NCBI GenBank assembly: GCA_030065825.1
Contig: JASJCY010000004.1
Location: 19,305-83,304 of the forward strand
DNA: 64,000 nucleotides
DNA from: Nostocaceae cyanobacterium
GTDB taxonomy: Bacteria; Cyanobacteriota; Cyanobacteriia; Cyanobacteriales; Nostocaceae
Reading direction: 5' to 3'
The notes under the pieces are model-generated. The model saw nothing but the letters and a program-made list of their open reading frames with translations. It was not told the DNA's origin and did not search any database. A program made the position numbers and the translations under genes. This document shows, in pieces, positions 8,642 through 17,369 of the stretch (position 1 is its first letter; every line of letters begins with the position of its first letter).

Positions 8642-10039
8642 ATGGCTAAATACAAGGTTCCTAATGGTCCGAAAAGCTATCCTTGCTGGCAAAAGCTACA
8701 ATGGCTGATCAGACAAGAAGGATATTTACAAGACTGCTTCCACAAGTATGGAGATGTTTTTACTCTCAAAGTGGGTCCAGATTTTTCTCCTTACGTATTT
8801 ATTTGCAGTCCGCAAATGATGCAGGAATTGTTTGCAGCAGGACCACAACAGGTGGACTCTGGTGTGGAAGCAACTAATAATCCATTTTTATTAGGGGAGC
8901 GATCGCTAGTTTCACTGTCTGGAAAACGCCACAGACAACAACGGAAGTTATTAGCACCTTGTTTGCATGGGGAGAGGGTACAAGTTTATAGTCAGTTGAT
9001 TCGGGAGTTGGCTGAGGAAATGGCTAGCGGTTGGAGTATTGGTCAACCGATTCCCATCTATCAATCTTTGCAATCAATCTTTTTGGATTTAGGAAACAAG
9101 ATTTTATTGGGATCAAAGGATAGACCTCGTTCTCAAAAATTAAGGCAACTTTTGCTGGAGATTATGAATCCCAAAAGACCTATATTGCGAGCTATGTCAT
9201 TTTATCTCCCGTTTTTACGATGGGGTCCGTTGAATGTTTGGGCAAATTTGTTAAAGGAAAAGCAGGAGATTGACGATATTCTCTATGCTGAGATTCGCGA
9301 ACACCGGGAAAATCCTGATCCATCCCAAACTGATATTCTTTCTGTGATGATCGCTAGTCGCTATGATACTGGTGAACCGATGACAGATTTGGAATTGCGG
9401 GATGAGGTGATCACCCTGATGGCGCAAAGTCCTGAAGTTGCTGGAACTAGTTTAGCCAGGGCTTTTTATTGGATTCTTTATAAACCCCAGGTGTATGAGA
9501 AACTGTTGGAAGAGCTTGACTCTCTTGGGGATGATCCAGATCCCCAGGAGATTATACGATTACCCTATCTCGATGCTGTCTATAAGGAATTCATGCGAAT
9601 TTACCCGACAGCGGTGTTGACTTTCCCCAGAGTAGTTAAAAAAACTTTACAACTCCAGGATTATCAGTTTGAACCTGGTACAATATTACTTCCTTGTATT
9701 CATCTGATCCATCATCGGGAAGATATATATCCTCAAGCCAAGGAGTTTAAACCAGAGCGTTTTCTAGAGCGTGATTTTGCTCCTTATGAGTATTTTCCCT
9801 TTGGTGGTGGTCATCGTCGTTGTATTGGCACGATGTTAGCGCAGTTGGAGATGAAACTGGTTTTGGCGACTATCTTATCTGGTTGGGAACTAGCACTAGA
9901 TAGTAATATGCCCAAGCCATCATATCAGGGGGCTTTATTACCATCAACAAATAATATCCGCATAGTCATGAAGGGAAAACGGACTCGAAGTCAGATTCGC
10001 TCAAAAACCCCAGATGTGAATCTTTCTGGCGTTAATTAA
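8642..10039 (+). CDS. Cytochrome P450, CYP110-like (first of pair)
   Basis: The 465-residue P450 resembles cyanobacterial CYP110 proteins. The N-terminus begins with the PNGPKSYPCWQKLQWL type segment, ExxR is in YKEFMRIYP, PERF is in FKPERFLERDF, and the haem loop FGGGHRRCIG has Cys394. The oxygen-activation helix is unusual: where relatives have AGHETT this protein has QSPEVA (Glu265, Val266), so the conserved Thr is missing. CYP110-type enzymes hydroxylate fatty acyl chains, which fits the FAAL-started lipid here. It is followed by a paralogue after a 480-bp repeat-filled spacer. The target carbon is unknown. Confidence 0.93.
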   Translation: MAKYKVPNGPKSYPCWQKLQWLIRQEGYLQDCFHKYGDVFTLKVGPDFSPYVFICSPQMMQELFAAGPQQVDSGVEATNNPFLLGERSLVSLSGKRHRQQRKLLAPCLHGERVQVYSQLIRELAEEMASGWSIGQPIPIYQSLQSIFLDLGNKILLGSKDRPRSQKLRQLLLEIMNPKRPILRAMSFYLPFLRWGPLNVWANLLKEKQEIDDILYAEIREHRENPDPSQTDILSVMIASRYDTGEPMTDLELRDEVITLMAQSPEVAGTSLARAFYWILYKPQVYEKLLEELDSLGDDPDPQEIIRLPYLDAVYKEFMRIYPTAVLTFPRVVKKTLQLQDYQFEPGTILLPCIHLIHHREDIYPQAKEFKPERFLERDFAPYEYFPFGGGHRRCIGTMLAQLEMKLVLATILSGWELALDSNMPKPSYQGALLPSTNNIRIVMKGKRTRSQIRSKTPDVNLSGVN

Positions 10040-10519
10040 GCGAACTGCAAAAATTGAGGTGGGAACAGGGAATGGGAAACGGGGAACACAAGGGAGCATC
10101 CCAAATGTTTAAATTTGTAATGCCGGCATCTTGCCCGCTTTATATCAAAGGAGCAAGATGCTCCCGAACAGAGAATGGTGGGATGGGGATACTCTGCGCT
10201 CAGCAAGCTACAGGGGACACTGTAAAGACGGTGGGGTATTAGACCCTTCACTGTTCCTTGTTCCCTGTTCCCTGTTCCCTGTTCCCTATTCCCTATTTCC
10301 TATTCCCTGTTCCCTGTTCCCTATTCCCTGTTCCCTGTTCTAAATGAGTTGAGATTTTGATCATCTCGCTTTTGCTTTGGTCAATAAAGTTATATATTTT
10401 ACTGTGAAGGAAATTTGTGAGACACTTGTTACATATTTTCCGACACCAAATAAGGATTATCTAGTAAAAACAATCGGTACGCTGATCTCATTTGCTCAAG
10501 CGTCAGGAGATTAGTTAAA
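10040..10519. repeat. Spacer with TTCCCTG/TTCCCTA heptamer array
   Basis: No gene is supported. Positions about 10253-10340 are a heptanucleotide tandem array (TTCCCTG and TTCCCTA units, the reverse complement of GGGAACA/GGGAATA). A looser group of the same units in forward orientation is at 10064-10100, so the spacer has inverted repeat potential. A CATCTTGCCCGC/GAGCAAGATGCTCCCG hairpin is at about 10128-10170. A CAGGAGATT ribosome site at about 10504-10512 serves the second P450. Confidence 0.8.
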
Positions 10520-11884
10520 ATGACTACCCATCAACTACCTAAAGGACCTCAGACTCATCCTTGGTTACAACAATTCCAATGGCTGACTAGAGGTGAAGAA
10601 TACTTAAAAGAGTGCTATCAACTTTATGGGGATATGTTCACTCTGCGGATTTCCTCAGATTCCACTCCTCATGTATTCGTTAGCAATCCTCAGGCTATTC
10701 GAGAGATATTTGCAGCGAATACAAAACAGTTAGATTCTAGTAAGGAGGCTGGTAATCATCCATTTTTACTGGGACAACACTCGCTAGTTGTACAATCAGG
10801 AGAGGGTCACATACAACACAGGAAGCTTTTAGCACCGCCATTTCATGGGGAACGGATACAAGTTTTGGGGGAGGTAATTCGCCAAATCACAGAACAAGAA
10901 GCTAATAGTTGGACTATCGGTCGATCCTTCTCGCTGCATAAATTCCTGGAAACAATCTCCTTAGAAGTGAGTCTGAGAGCTTTATTGGGAGCGAGGGAAA
11001 GTGTTCGGGATCAAAAGCTTAAGGAACTTCTGGCTACATTCCTAAATCCGAATATATCGATATTACAAATTATTTTTTTACATTTCTTGTTTTTGCGGTG
11101 GGATCTAGGTCCATGGAGTACTTGGGGAAAGATGCTGCGTCGTAAGCAACAGATTGACGAGATTATTTATGCAGAAATTGCTCGACGTCGTCAGGAGCAT
11201 GATCCATCCTCAACTGATATTCTCTCATTAATCATGGCAAGTCGCTATGATAATGGGGAGTCCATGACAGATGAACAGTTGCGGGACGAGTTACTGACTG
11301 TGATGACCCAGGGACCAGAAATTACCGTAACGGCGTTGGTGAGGGCATTTTATTGGATTTTGCGGAATCCACAGGTACTTCAGAAGTTGTTACAGGAGTT
11401 GGATTCTGTTGGTGATAACCCTGATGTTAATACTATAAGTAAATTGCCATATTTAGATGCTGTCTATAAGGAAACTTTAAGACTTTATCCTCCACCACAG
11501 TTTGCTTTTCCCCGACAAGTTCAATCAACAGTAAAAATCCATGGTTATCAGTTTGAGGCTGGTACAATTTTATCTCCATGTATCCATCTAACTCATCATC
11601 GAGAAGATTTATATCCTCAGCCAGAGAAATTTAAACCAGAGCGTTTTCTAGAGCGAGAATTTGCTTCCTATGAATACTTACCTTTTGGTGGAGGTAATCG
11701 CCGTTGTATTGGTGCAGCATTTGCTCAACTTGAAATCAAAATGGTTTTAGCAACAATTTTATCTCGTTGGGATTTAGTATTAGATGGTAGTAAATCTGTG
11801 AAAGCAGCAAATAAAAATATTTTTGCGCCACCACCGATAAAAAGTATTGAGATAGTGGTAAAAGGTAAGCGAAATAGGAACTAG
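10520..11884 (+). CDS. Cytochrome P450, CYP110-like (second of pair)
   Basis: The 454-residue protein is a clear paralogue of the upstream P450. It has LPKGPQTHPWLQQFQWL at the N-terminus, YKETLRLYPP (ExxR), FKPERFLEREF and the haem loop FGGGNRRCIG with Cys396. Its I-helix reads QGPEIT (Glu267, Ile268) where CYP110 relatives have AGHETT, so again the conserved acid is kept and the first Thr lost. A Thr at 269 is one residue off. The pair probably arose by tandem duplication and may hydroxylate two positions of the acyl chain or residues on carrier proteins. A good CAGGAG site precedes the ATG. Confidence 0.93.
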   Translation: MTTHQLPKGPQTHPWLQQFQWLTRGEEYLKECYQLYGDMFTLRISSDSTPHVFVSNPQAIREIFAANTKQLDSSKEAGNHPFLLGQHSLVVQSGEGHIQHRKLLAPPFHGERIQVLGEVIRQITEQEANSWTIGRSFSLHKFLETISLEVSLRALLGARESVRDQKLKELLATFLNPNISILQIIFLHFLFLRWDLGPWSTWGKMLRRKQQIDEIIYAEIARRRQEHDPSSTDILSLIMASRYDNGESMTDEQLRDELLTVMTQGPEITVTALVRAFYWILRNPQVLQKLLQELDSVGDNPDVNTISKLPYLDAVYKETLRLYPPPQFAFPRQVQSTVKIHGYQFEAGTILSPCIHLTHHREDLYPQPEKFKPERFLEREFASYEYLPFGGGNRRCIGAAFAQLEIKMVLATILSRWDLVLDGSKSVKAANKNIFAPPPIKSIEIVVKGKRNRN

Positions 11885-11937
11885 TTTTTATTGGGAAATA
11901 ATTAACAATAATAAATTTAAATTAATAGGATAAAAAC

Positions 11938-13533
11938 ATGGCTGGCAAAGAAGTATATCTCAAGGAGAATGTTGTTTTAGAACCTTTATTTAATCAGTGG
12001 TATGCATGGTCATATCTGATTTCTCCTGCTACGGCTGCTATGTATATAGCTAGTTCCCATTTAAAGATAATGCAATCCTTTGTTTCAGCACCTCAAGTGC
12101 ATATTACTACCCTGAAGAATCCGAAAATGCTGGGGGGTCCATTTATTAATTATGGTGCTGGCAAGGTTGATGAAATTAAAGCATTAATGGAGAAAACTAA
12201 AGAACAGCAAGCTCATATGTTGGAACTTGCATCAGCGATAAAATCTCTGAATGCTATGTTACTTGATGAAGCAACGGGTTATTCCATTGAAGAACTTTAT
12301 CAAGATGTTCCGGAGATTTTAAAAGGTTATGTAGAGCTAGTTTATGACTTGAATAATCATCCTTCTTTTAGATTAATTGAAGGTTTGTTGTATAAAAGTC
12401 CATATTACAATGAATCATCCCAAAGCTTTGCAATGTCTTTGATAGACAAGGAAGAAAAACGCTCTTTTGCTTTTAGTACTCCCAGGTTGAAGTCTGATGA
12501 CACATTGCATATTAATATTCCATTTCGGTCTGAAGCTATAGATGATTTATTTAGGATGAAAAGAACTGCAAATTCTTTGGGTGATATTGCAGGGAAACTC
12601 GGTATTGGTGATGAAGATGAGCAACTTTTTTCATCGTTCTTTACTGAAGAAAAGCCTGAAGATTATCAGCAATATACGGATGATGATGTGAGGATTCGTT
12701 ACTTTGGTCATGCTTGTCTTTTAATTGAATCAAAAGACGTTAGTATTCTGTGTGATCCGATAATCAGTTATAAACATGATAGCGAAATTTCTCGTTATAC
12801 TTATTCTGATTTGCCATCAAAAATTGATTATGTGTTAATTACTCACAACCATCAGGATCATTGTTTGTTTGAGACTTTATTACAATTAAGGCATCAAGTT
12901 GAAAATATAGTTATACCAAAGAACAATGGTGGAAGTTTGGCAGATCCATCTTTGAAATTAATGTTAAAAAAATTAGGTTTTAAAAAAGTTATTGAACTTG
13001 ATGAAATAGAAGATATTCAGATTCCTGGTGGAACTATTACGGGATTACCTTTTTTAGGGGAACATGCGGATTTAAATATTAGAACTAAGATTGCTTATTT
13101 GGTGAATATCAAGGGTAATTCTATGGTAATAGCAGCGGATTCTAATAATATTGAAAACAAGATTTATCAACATATTTATAATTATTTTGGTGGGATTGAT
13201 TTTTTGTTTTTAGGAATGGAATGTGAGGGAGCACCTTTAAGTTGGTTATATGGTTCATTATTAACAAAACAATTACCCAGAAAAATGGATCAGTCAAGGA
13301 GATTTGATGGTTCTAATTGTGAAAAAGCAATGAAAATAGTTGAACAATTAAGTCCTAAGCAGGTTTATGTTTATGCAATGGGATTAGAACCTTGGCTAAC
13401 TTATATTACGTCTATTCATTATGATGAAAAATCGAGTCCGATTGTTGAATCTAACAAATTAATTGCCGAATGTAGTAATCATGGAGTTAAAGCAGAAAGA
13501 TTATTTGGTCAAAAGGAGATGATTTTAAAATAA
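11938..13533 (+). CDS. CmlA-like MBL-fold diiron beta-hydroxylase
   Basis: The 531-residue protein has an N-terminal region of about 240 residues with no recognisable fold motif, and a C-terminal metallo-beta-lactamase domain from about 245. Metal ligands expected are in THNHQDH (His303, His305, Asp307, His308), GEH (Glu375, His376) and AADSN (Asp401). The length, two-part layout and Glu in the third motif match CmlA, the chloramphenicol-pathway enzyme that beta-hydroxylates an aminoacyl group on a carrier protein with a non-haem diiron centre. CmlA is about 532 residues, with ligands at nearly the same numbers as I recall them. Likely role: beta-hydroxylation of one NRPS-bound residue (Val-like, Tyr or Gln-like). 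Less likely: a lactonase or resistance MBL enzyme. Confidence 0.78.
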   Translation: MAGKEVYLKENVVLEPLFNQWYAWSYLISPATAAMYIASSHLKIMQSFVSAPQVHITTLKNPKMLGGPFINYGAGKVDEIKALMEKTKEQQAHMLELASAIKSLNAMLLDEATGYSIEELYQDVPEILKGYVELVYDLNNHPSFRLIEGLLYKSPYYNESSQSFAMSLIDKEEKRSFAFSTPRLKSDDTLHINIPFRSEAIDDLFRMKRTANSLGDIAGKLGIGDEDEQLFSSFFTEEKPEDYQQYTDDDVRIRYFGHACLLIESKDVSILCDPIISYKHDSEISRYTYSDLPSKIDYVLITHNHQDHCLFETLLQLRHQVENIVIPKNNGGSLADPSLKLMLKKLGFKKVIELDEIEDIQIPGGTITGLPFLGEHADLNIRTKIAYLVNIKGNSMVIAADSNNIENKIYQHIYNYFGGIDFLFLGMECEGAPLSWLYGSLLTKQLPRKMDQSRRFDGSNCEKAMKIVEQLSPKQVYVYAMGLEPWLTYITSIHYDEKSSPIVESNKLIAECSNHGVKAERLFGQKEMILK

Positions 13534-13572
13534 GCTTGGGTGAAAAACTAATCATAACCAAGGAAAAAAAAT

Positions 13573-14835
13573 ATGCATTTTGGACTAGTAATATTAGCAT
13601 TTGAAAGTCATCTTATTCCTTTTTTATCCCTTGCTGGGGAGTTGCAACAACGAGGTCATCAAGTTTCATTTTTTGCTGTCAATGATAGTATAGCAGCGGG
13701 TAAAGCTGCAGGGGTAAATATTATTGATTGTACTACTCCTTTGGATAAAGAACAGCAGTCTCAGGAAGAATCATATGGGAAGAAACTGGAGATTAAATAC
13801 GAAAATTATTTATTGGCTGTTGACTCTTGGTTAGCAAATAATCCTCATACTCTTGATTGTTTAATAGTGGATTCTTTTCACCATTTTCTATATTTACTGG
13901 GGGAAAAATATCAGATTCCATACCTTTTAATCGACACGACTATTCCAGGGTTATTTAGTTCGGATTTACCACCCTTGAGTCAAACTTGGTCATATTCTGA
14001 TTCGCTTTTTTCGAGAATACGCAATCATTCCATTAACAGTCTATATAAATTTTTTATTGGCATGTTACATGGTGACCAAAAATTGCAAAATAAGTATGCT
14101 GACCTCTGGGGTTTACCTCGTTCTCAAGAATGGGGAGACACTAGAGTTGCCTTAGCATGGCTGACACAAGTACCTGAGGCTTTTGAGTTTCCTCGAGGGG
14201 ACAAAAATCAGTATACCTATACAGGACCCTGGATCAACCCTTCTCGACGTATTCAGGTTGATTTTCCCTGGGAACGTCTCAATGGTAAACCACTGATATA
14301 TTCTGCTCTTGGTACGTTGCTGAACAACCGGACGGATGTTTATACCACTATTGTGGATGCTTGTTCGATGATAGATTGTCAGCTAGTTCTTTCAGTTGGA
14401 TCTTTTACTCCACAGGAGGTTTTGGAGAATTTTCAAAATCAGCATCCCCAGTTTATTTTTGTCCGTAAAGCACCGCAGGTTGAGTTATTGCAACGTGCAA
14501 CCCTATTTATTACTCATGGAGGAGCAAATTCAGTTCTAGAAGCTCTACAAACGGGTGTACCGATGGTAGCCATACCTTTAGGAAACGACCATCCCACCAT
14601 AGCAGCACGTATATCTTACCACAAGTTAGGAGTTTATGTACCACTAAAAAAATTGAATTCCCAGCGACTTCATCAGGCAGTTGTTGAAGTTTTGGATAAT
14701 ATCAAATTATATAGGGAAAATGCCCTTGGTTTCTCCAAAATCATCAAGGAAAATCCTGGTTTAACTATGGGTGCTGAAGCAATTGAACGGATTGTTACTT
14801 CTGCGATAAATGACAAATTAAAAATTAAAAATTAA
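13573..14835 (+). CDS. GT1-family glycosyltransferase (MGT/UGT-like)
   Basis: The 420-residue protein has the GT-B architecture of GT1 enzymes. An N-terminal acceptor half opens with GLVILAFESHLIPFLSLAGEL. A C-terminal donor half has ALGTLLNNR near 240, APQVELLQRATLFITHGGAN near 300 and HGGANSVLEALQTGVPMVAIP, the UDP-sugar binding signature. Relatives glycosylate macrolides, sterols and lipopeptides. With the GT32-like enzyme it suggests a glycosylated product. A remnant of a second GT1 gene of this kind is at 54096-54318. The coding region ends inside an A-rich start of the CAATTAC repeat array. Confidence 0.9.
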   Translation: MHFGLVILAFESHLIPFLSLAGELQQRGHQVSFFAVNDSIAAGKAAGVNIIDCTTPLDKEQQSQEESYGKKLEIKYENYLLAVDSWLANNPHTLDCLIVDSFHHFLYLLGEKYQIPYLLIDTTIPGLFSSDLPPLSQTWSYSDSLFSRIRNHSINSLYKFFIGMLHGDQKLQNKYADLWGLPRSQEWGDTRVALAWLTQVPEAFEFPRGDKNQYTYTGPWINPSRRIQVDFPWERLNGKPLIYSALGTLLNNRTDVYTTIVDACSMIDCQLVLSVGSFTPQEVLENFQNQHPQFIFVRKAPQVELLQRATLFITHGGANSVLEALQTGVPMVAIPLGNDHPTIAARISYHKLGVYVPLKKLNSQRLHQAVVEVLDNIKLYRENALGFSKIIKENPGLTMGAEAIERIVTSAINDKLKIKN

Positions 14836-14905
14836 AAATTACCAATTACCAATCACCAATTACCAATTACCAATTACCAATTACCAATTACCAATTACCA
14901 ATTAA
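14824..14905. repeat. CAATTAC heptamer array directly before the FAAL start
   Basis: About ten units of ACCAATT/CAATTAC fill the whole spacer between the GT1 stop codon and the FAAL start, with a TTAAAAA-rich edge. No Shine-Dalgarno sequence remains between the array and the ATG at 14908 or 14914. A matching array lies before NRPS2 at 32567-32659. Confidence 0.85.
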
Positions 14906-14907
14906 AA

Positions 14908-16737
14908 ATGATTATGTATAACAATTCAACAACAGAAAATATTTTTGCAGACAGTACTTTAGTTGATATTTTAAAGACTAGGGCACTCCACCAACCAGAA
15001 CAGACAGCTTATACTTTCTTGGTGAATGGAGAAACAGAAGAAATTAGCCTTACTTATCAAGAGTTAGATCGAAAAGCAAAAGCCATTGCTTATGAGTTGA
15101 AAAACATCAAAGCTACTGGGGAAAGAGCGCTCCTTCTTTATCCATCTGGACTGGAATTTATTGCTGCTTTTTTTGGATGTTTATATGCAGGAGTTGTGGC
15201 TGTTCCTGCTAATCCACCGCGACGGAATCAAAGATTGACAAGGTTACAAGCGATTGTTAAGGATGCTCAAGCTACTATTGTTCTGACAACAACATCGATT
15301 TTGAGTAATATTGAACGTCGGTTTAAGGAAGAATCAGAATTAGCATCTTTACCTTGTATTTCTACGGAAAATATTGATAGTAACCAGGGACAAGATTGGC
15401 AGTTTCCACCAATAAATCGAGACAGTTTGGCGTTTCTCCAATACACTTCTGGTTCCACAAGTACACCCAAAGGAGTGATGATTAATCATGGCAATCTCAT
15501 GCACAATGAGGAAATGATTAAAAGGGCATTTCAACATACAGAACAAAGTGTGGTTGTAGGTTGGTTGCCTTTATTTCATGATATGGGATTGATTGGAAAT
15601 GTTCTACAACCTTTATATGTGGGAATACCAAGCATTTTTATGTCACCAGTAGCCTTTTTGCAAAAACCTTGGCGTTGGTTAAATGCAATTTCTCGCTACC
15701 AAGCAACTACTAGCGGAGGACCCAATTTTGCCTATGATTTGTGTGTAAATAACATTTCTATTTCTGAACAAGAAAGTTTAGATTTGAGTAGTTGGAATTT
15801 GGCTTTTAATGGAGCTGAACCAGTACAAGCTAAAACACTCCAGGAGTTTGCCCAAACCTTTGCATCTTGTGGTTTTCGTCAATCAGCGCTTTACCCTTGT
15901 TACGGTATGGCAGAAACAACTTTATTTGTGACTGGAAGGTTAAAAACAAGTCCCCAACTTTTGCAAAGAATTAATGCTGATGCTTTAGCACAAAATCAGG
16001 TGGTAGTAGAGAGTAAAAATGAAAGAAATCATCTACTTGTTAGCTGTGGAAAAGCTTGGTGCGACCAGCAAGTAATTATCGTTAATCCAGAAACATTATT
16101 GCAATGTCCACCAGATCAAGTAGGAGAAATTTGGGTTTCAGGTGCAAGTATTGCTAGTGGATATTGGGGACGTAGGGAAGAAACAGAATATACTTTTCAA
16201 GCTTATTTAGCGGATACAGGAGAAGGACCATTTTTGCGTACTGGAGATTTGGGATTTTTACATGATAATCAGTTGTTTGTTACAGGAAGACTCAAAGATG
16301 CAATTATTATTAGAGGACAAAATTATTATCCCCAAGACATTGAATTAACAGTAGAAAAAAGTCATCCAGCATTGCGTTCTAGTTGTGGTGCTGCTTTTTG
16401 TGTAGATATTGATAATTCAGAACGATTGGTGATTGTTCAGGAGGTAGAGAGGAGTTATTTACGTCAACTAAATGGTCAAGAAGTGGTAGGAAATATCCGT
16501 CAAGCTATCACAGCTGAACATAGTTTACAGGTTTATGCTGTAGTCCTAATTAAAACTAACAGTATTCCCAAAACATCAAGCGGTAAAATTCAACGTCATG
16601 TTTGTCGTTCTGGATTTTTAGCTGGTAACTTGAACGTTATATACGATTGGAGTATTAATCCCCGTAATAAACATAAGTTTCTCAATTTACAAAACGATAT
16701 AGAATCCACGTTACAAAAATTATCTACACCAAGCTAG
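14908..16737 (+). CDS. Fatty acyl-AMP ligase (FAAL), lipid starter
   Basis: The 609-residue adenylate-forming enzyme has LQYTSGSTSTPKGVMINH near residue 177, LPLFHDMGLIGN, YPCYGMAETTLFV, RTGDLGFLHDNQLFVTGRLKD and a C-terminal Lys in the KTSSGKIQRH segment. The pattern and length match FAALs, which activate free fatty acids as acyl-adenylates and pass them to an ACP rather than to CoA. Its neighbours, a free ACP and a PKS/NRPS line, fit a lipopeptide starter unit. It supplies the acyl chain elongated by the PKS. Two start codons (14908, 14914) are possible; neither has an evident ribosome site. Confidence 0.95.
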   Translation: MIMYNNSTTENIFADSTLVDILKTRALHQPEQTAYTFLVNGETEEISLTYQELDRKAKAIAYELKNIKATGERALLLYPSGLEFIAAFFGCLYAGVVAVPANPPRRNQRLTRLQAIVKDAQATIVLTTTSILSNIERRFKEESELASLPCISTENIDSNQGQDWQFPPINRDSLAFLQYTSGSTSTPKGVMINHGNLMHNEEMIKRAFQHTEQSVVVGWLPLFHDMGLIGNVLQPLYVGIPSIFMSPVAFLQKPWRWLNAISRYQATTSGGPNFAYDLCVNNISISEQESLDLSSWNLAFNGAEPVQAKTLQEFAQTFASCGFRQSALYPCYGMAETTLFVTGRLKTSPQLLQRINADALAQNQVVVESKNERNHLLVSCGKAWCDQQVIIVNPETLLQCPPDQVGEIWVSGASIASGYWGRREETEYTFQAYLADTGEGPFLRTGDLGFLHDNQLFVTGRLKDAIIIRGQNYYPQDIELTVEKSHPALRSSCGAAFCVDIDNSERLVIVQEVERSYLRQLNGQEVVGNIRQAITAEHSLQVYAVVLIKTNSIPKTSSGKIQRHVCRSGFLAGNLNVIYDWSINPRNKHKFLNLQNDIESTLQKLSTPS

Positions 16738-16986
16738 TTGAAAAAAAAACTAGATTAGGGTATGAAGATGTTTATTAGGTATAATTCAATGCTTAACCAA
16801 TATTTAACCGGGAGGGACGTTGATGTCACGGTCTACACACACAACCTTGAGGATTGTAGCTTGAAAAGCTTAATTTAACATTAGCTAACGGAGGTTGACT
16901 TATATATTATAGTGTGGAATTATACTTTTAACATGTTTTACTCTCAGAAGATTTTTATGTATTATTGTTGTCAGGAGATTTAAAGA
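16738..16986 (+). promoter_or_regulatory. Spacer upstream of the ACP gene
   Basis: This 249-bp gap interrupts an otherwise tight gene series and may hold an internal promoter: TATATTATAGTGTGG at about 16902-16916 is AT-rich and promoter-like. A TCAGGAGAT ribosome site at about 16971-16979 precedes the ACP ATG at 16987. A 38-codon frame (16762-16878) is not convincing. Promoter assignment is by composition only. Confidence 0.35.
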
Positions 16987-17325
16987 ATGGAAAATTCAAA
17001 TGTGGAAATTTCTACAATGCCTATAGAGTCAACAAGTCTTGAAACTGACAACAAAACCAATGGTAATCAGCGGTCGATCACAGTAGCAGAAATTCAACAA
17101 TGGATAGTAGCTTATATCGCTCAGTTACTAAATATCAGCGAACAGGAAATTGATGTCACAGTTTCTTTTGATAGATACGGTTTGGATTCCTTGGCTGCTA
17201 TTGGTTTAAGTGGTAAGTTGGGAAGTTGGTTAGAATACGAAATTGACCCCACTGTACTATACGATTATCCTACTATTGAAACTTTAACTCAGTATTTAGC
17301 AGAAGAACTCAGGATTAAAGCTTAA
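16987..17325 (+). CDS. Free acyl carrier protein
   Basis: The 112-residue protein has an unstructured N-terminus of about 30 residues, then an ACP fold with VTVSFDRYGLDSLAAIGL. Ser68 in DSL is the phosphopantetheine site. It should accept the fatty acyl group from the FAAL just upstream and present it to the KS of the PKS, or to the diiron oxygenase encoded immediately downstream. The FAAL-ACP pair is standard for cyanobacterial lipopeptide starters. It has its own strong ribosome site and a 249-bp upstream gap. Confidence 0.95.
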   Translation: MENSNVEISTMPIESTSLETDNKTNGNQRSITVAEIQQWIVAYIAQLLNISEQEIDVTVSFDRYGLDSLAAIGLSGKLGSWLEYEIDPTVLYDYPTIETLTQYLAEELRIKA

Positions 17326-17369
17326 ACGCTTATTCTTAGACATTTTTGCCCATAAATCTGGGGGATTAT

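Noticed and set aside
10054..10343. Overlapping plus- and minus-strand frames between the P450 genes
   Set aside because: They consist largely of translated TTCCCTG heptamers and have no conserved motif.
16762..16878. 38-codon frame upstream of the ACP gene
   Set aside because: It has no clear ribosome site or recognisable sequence, and it is short enough to occur by chance.
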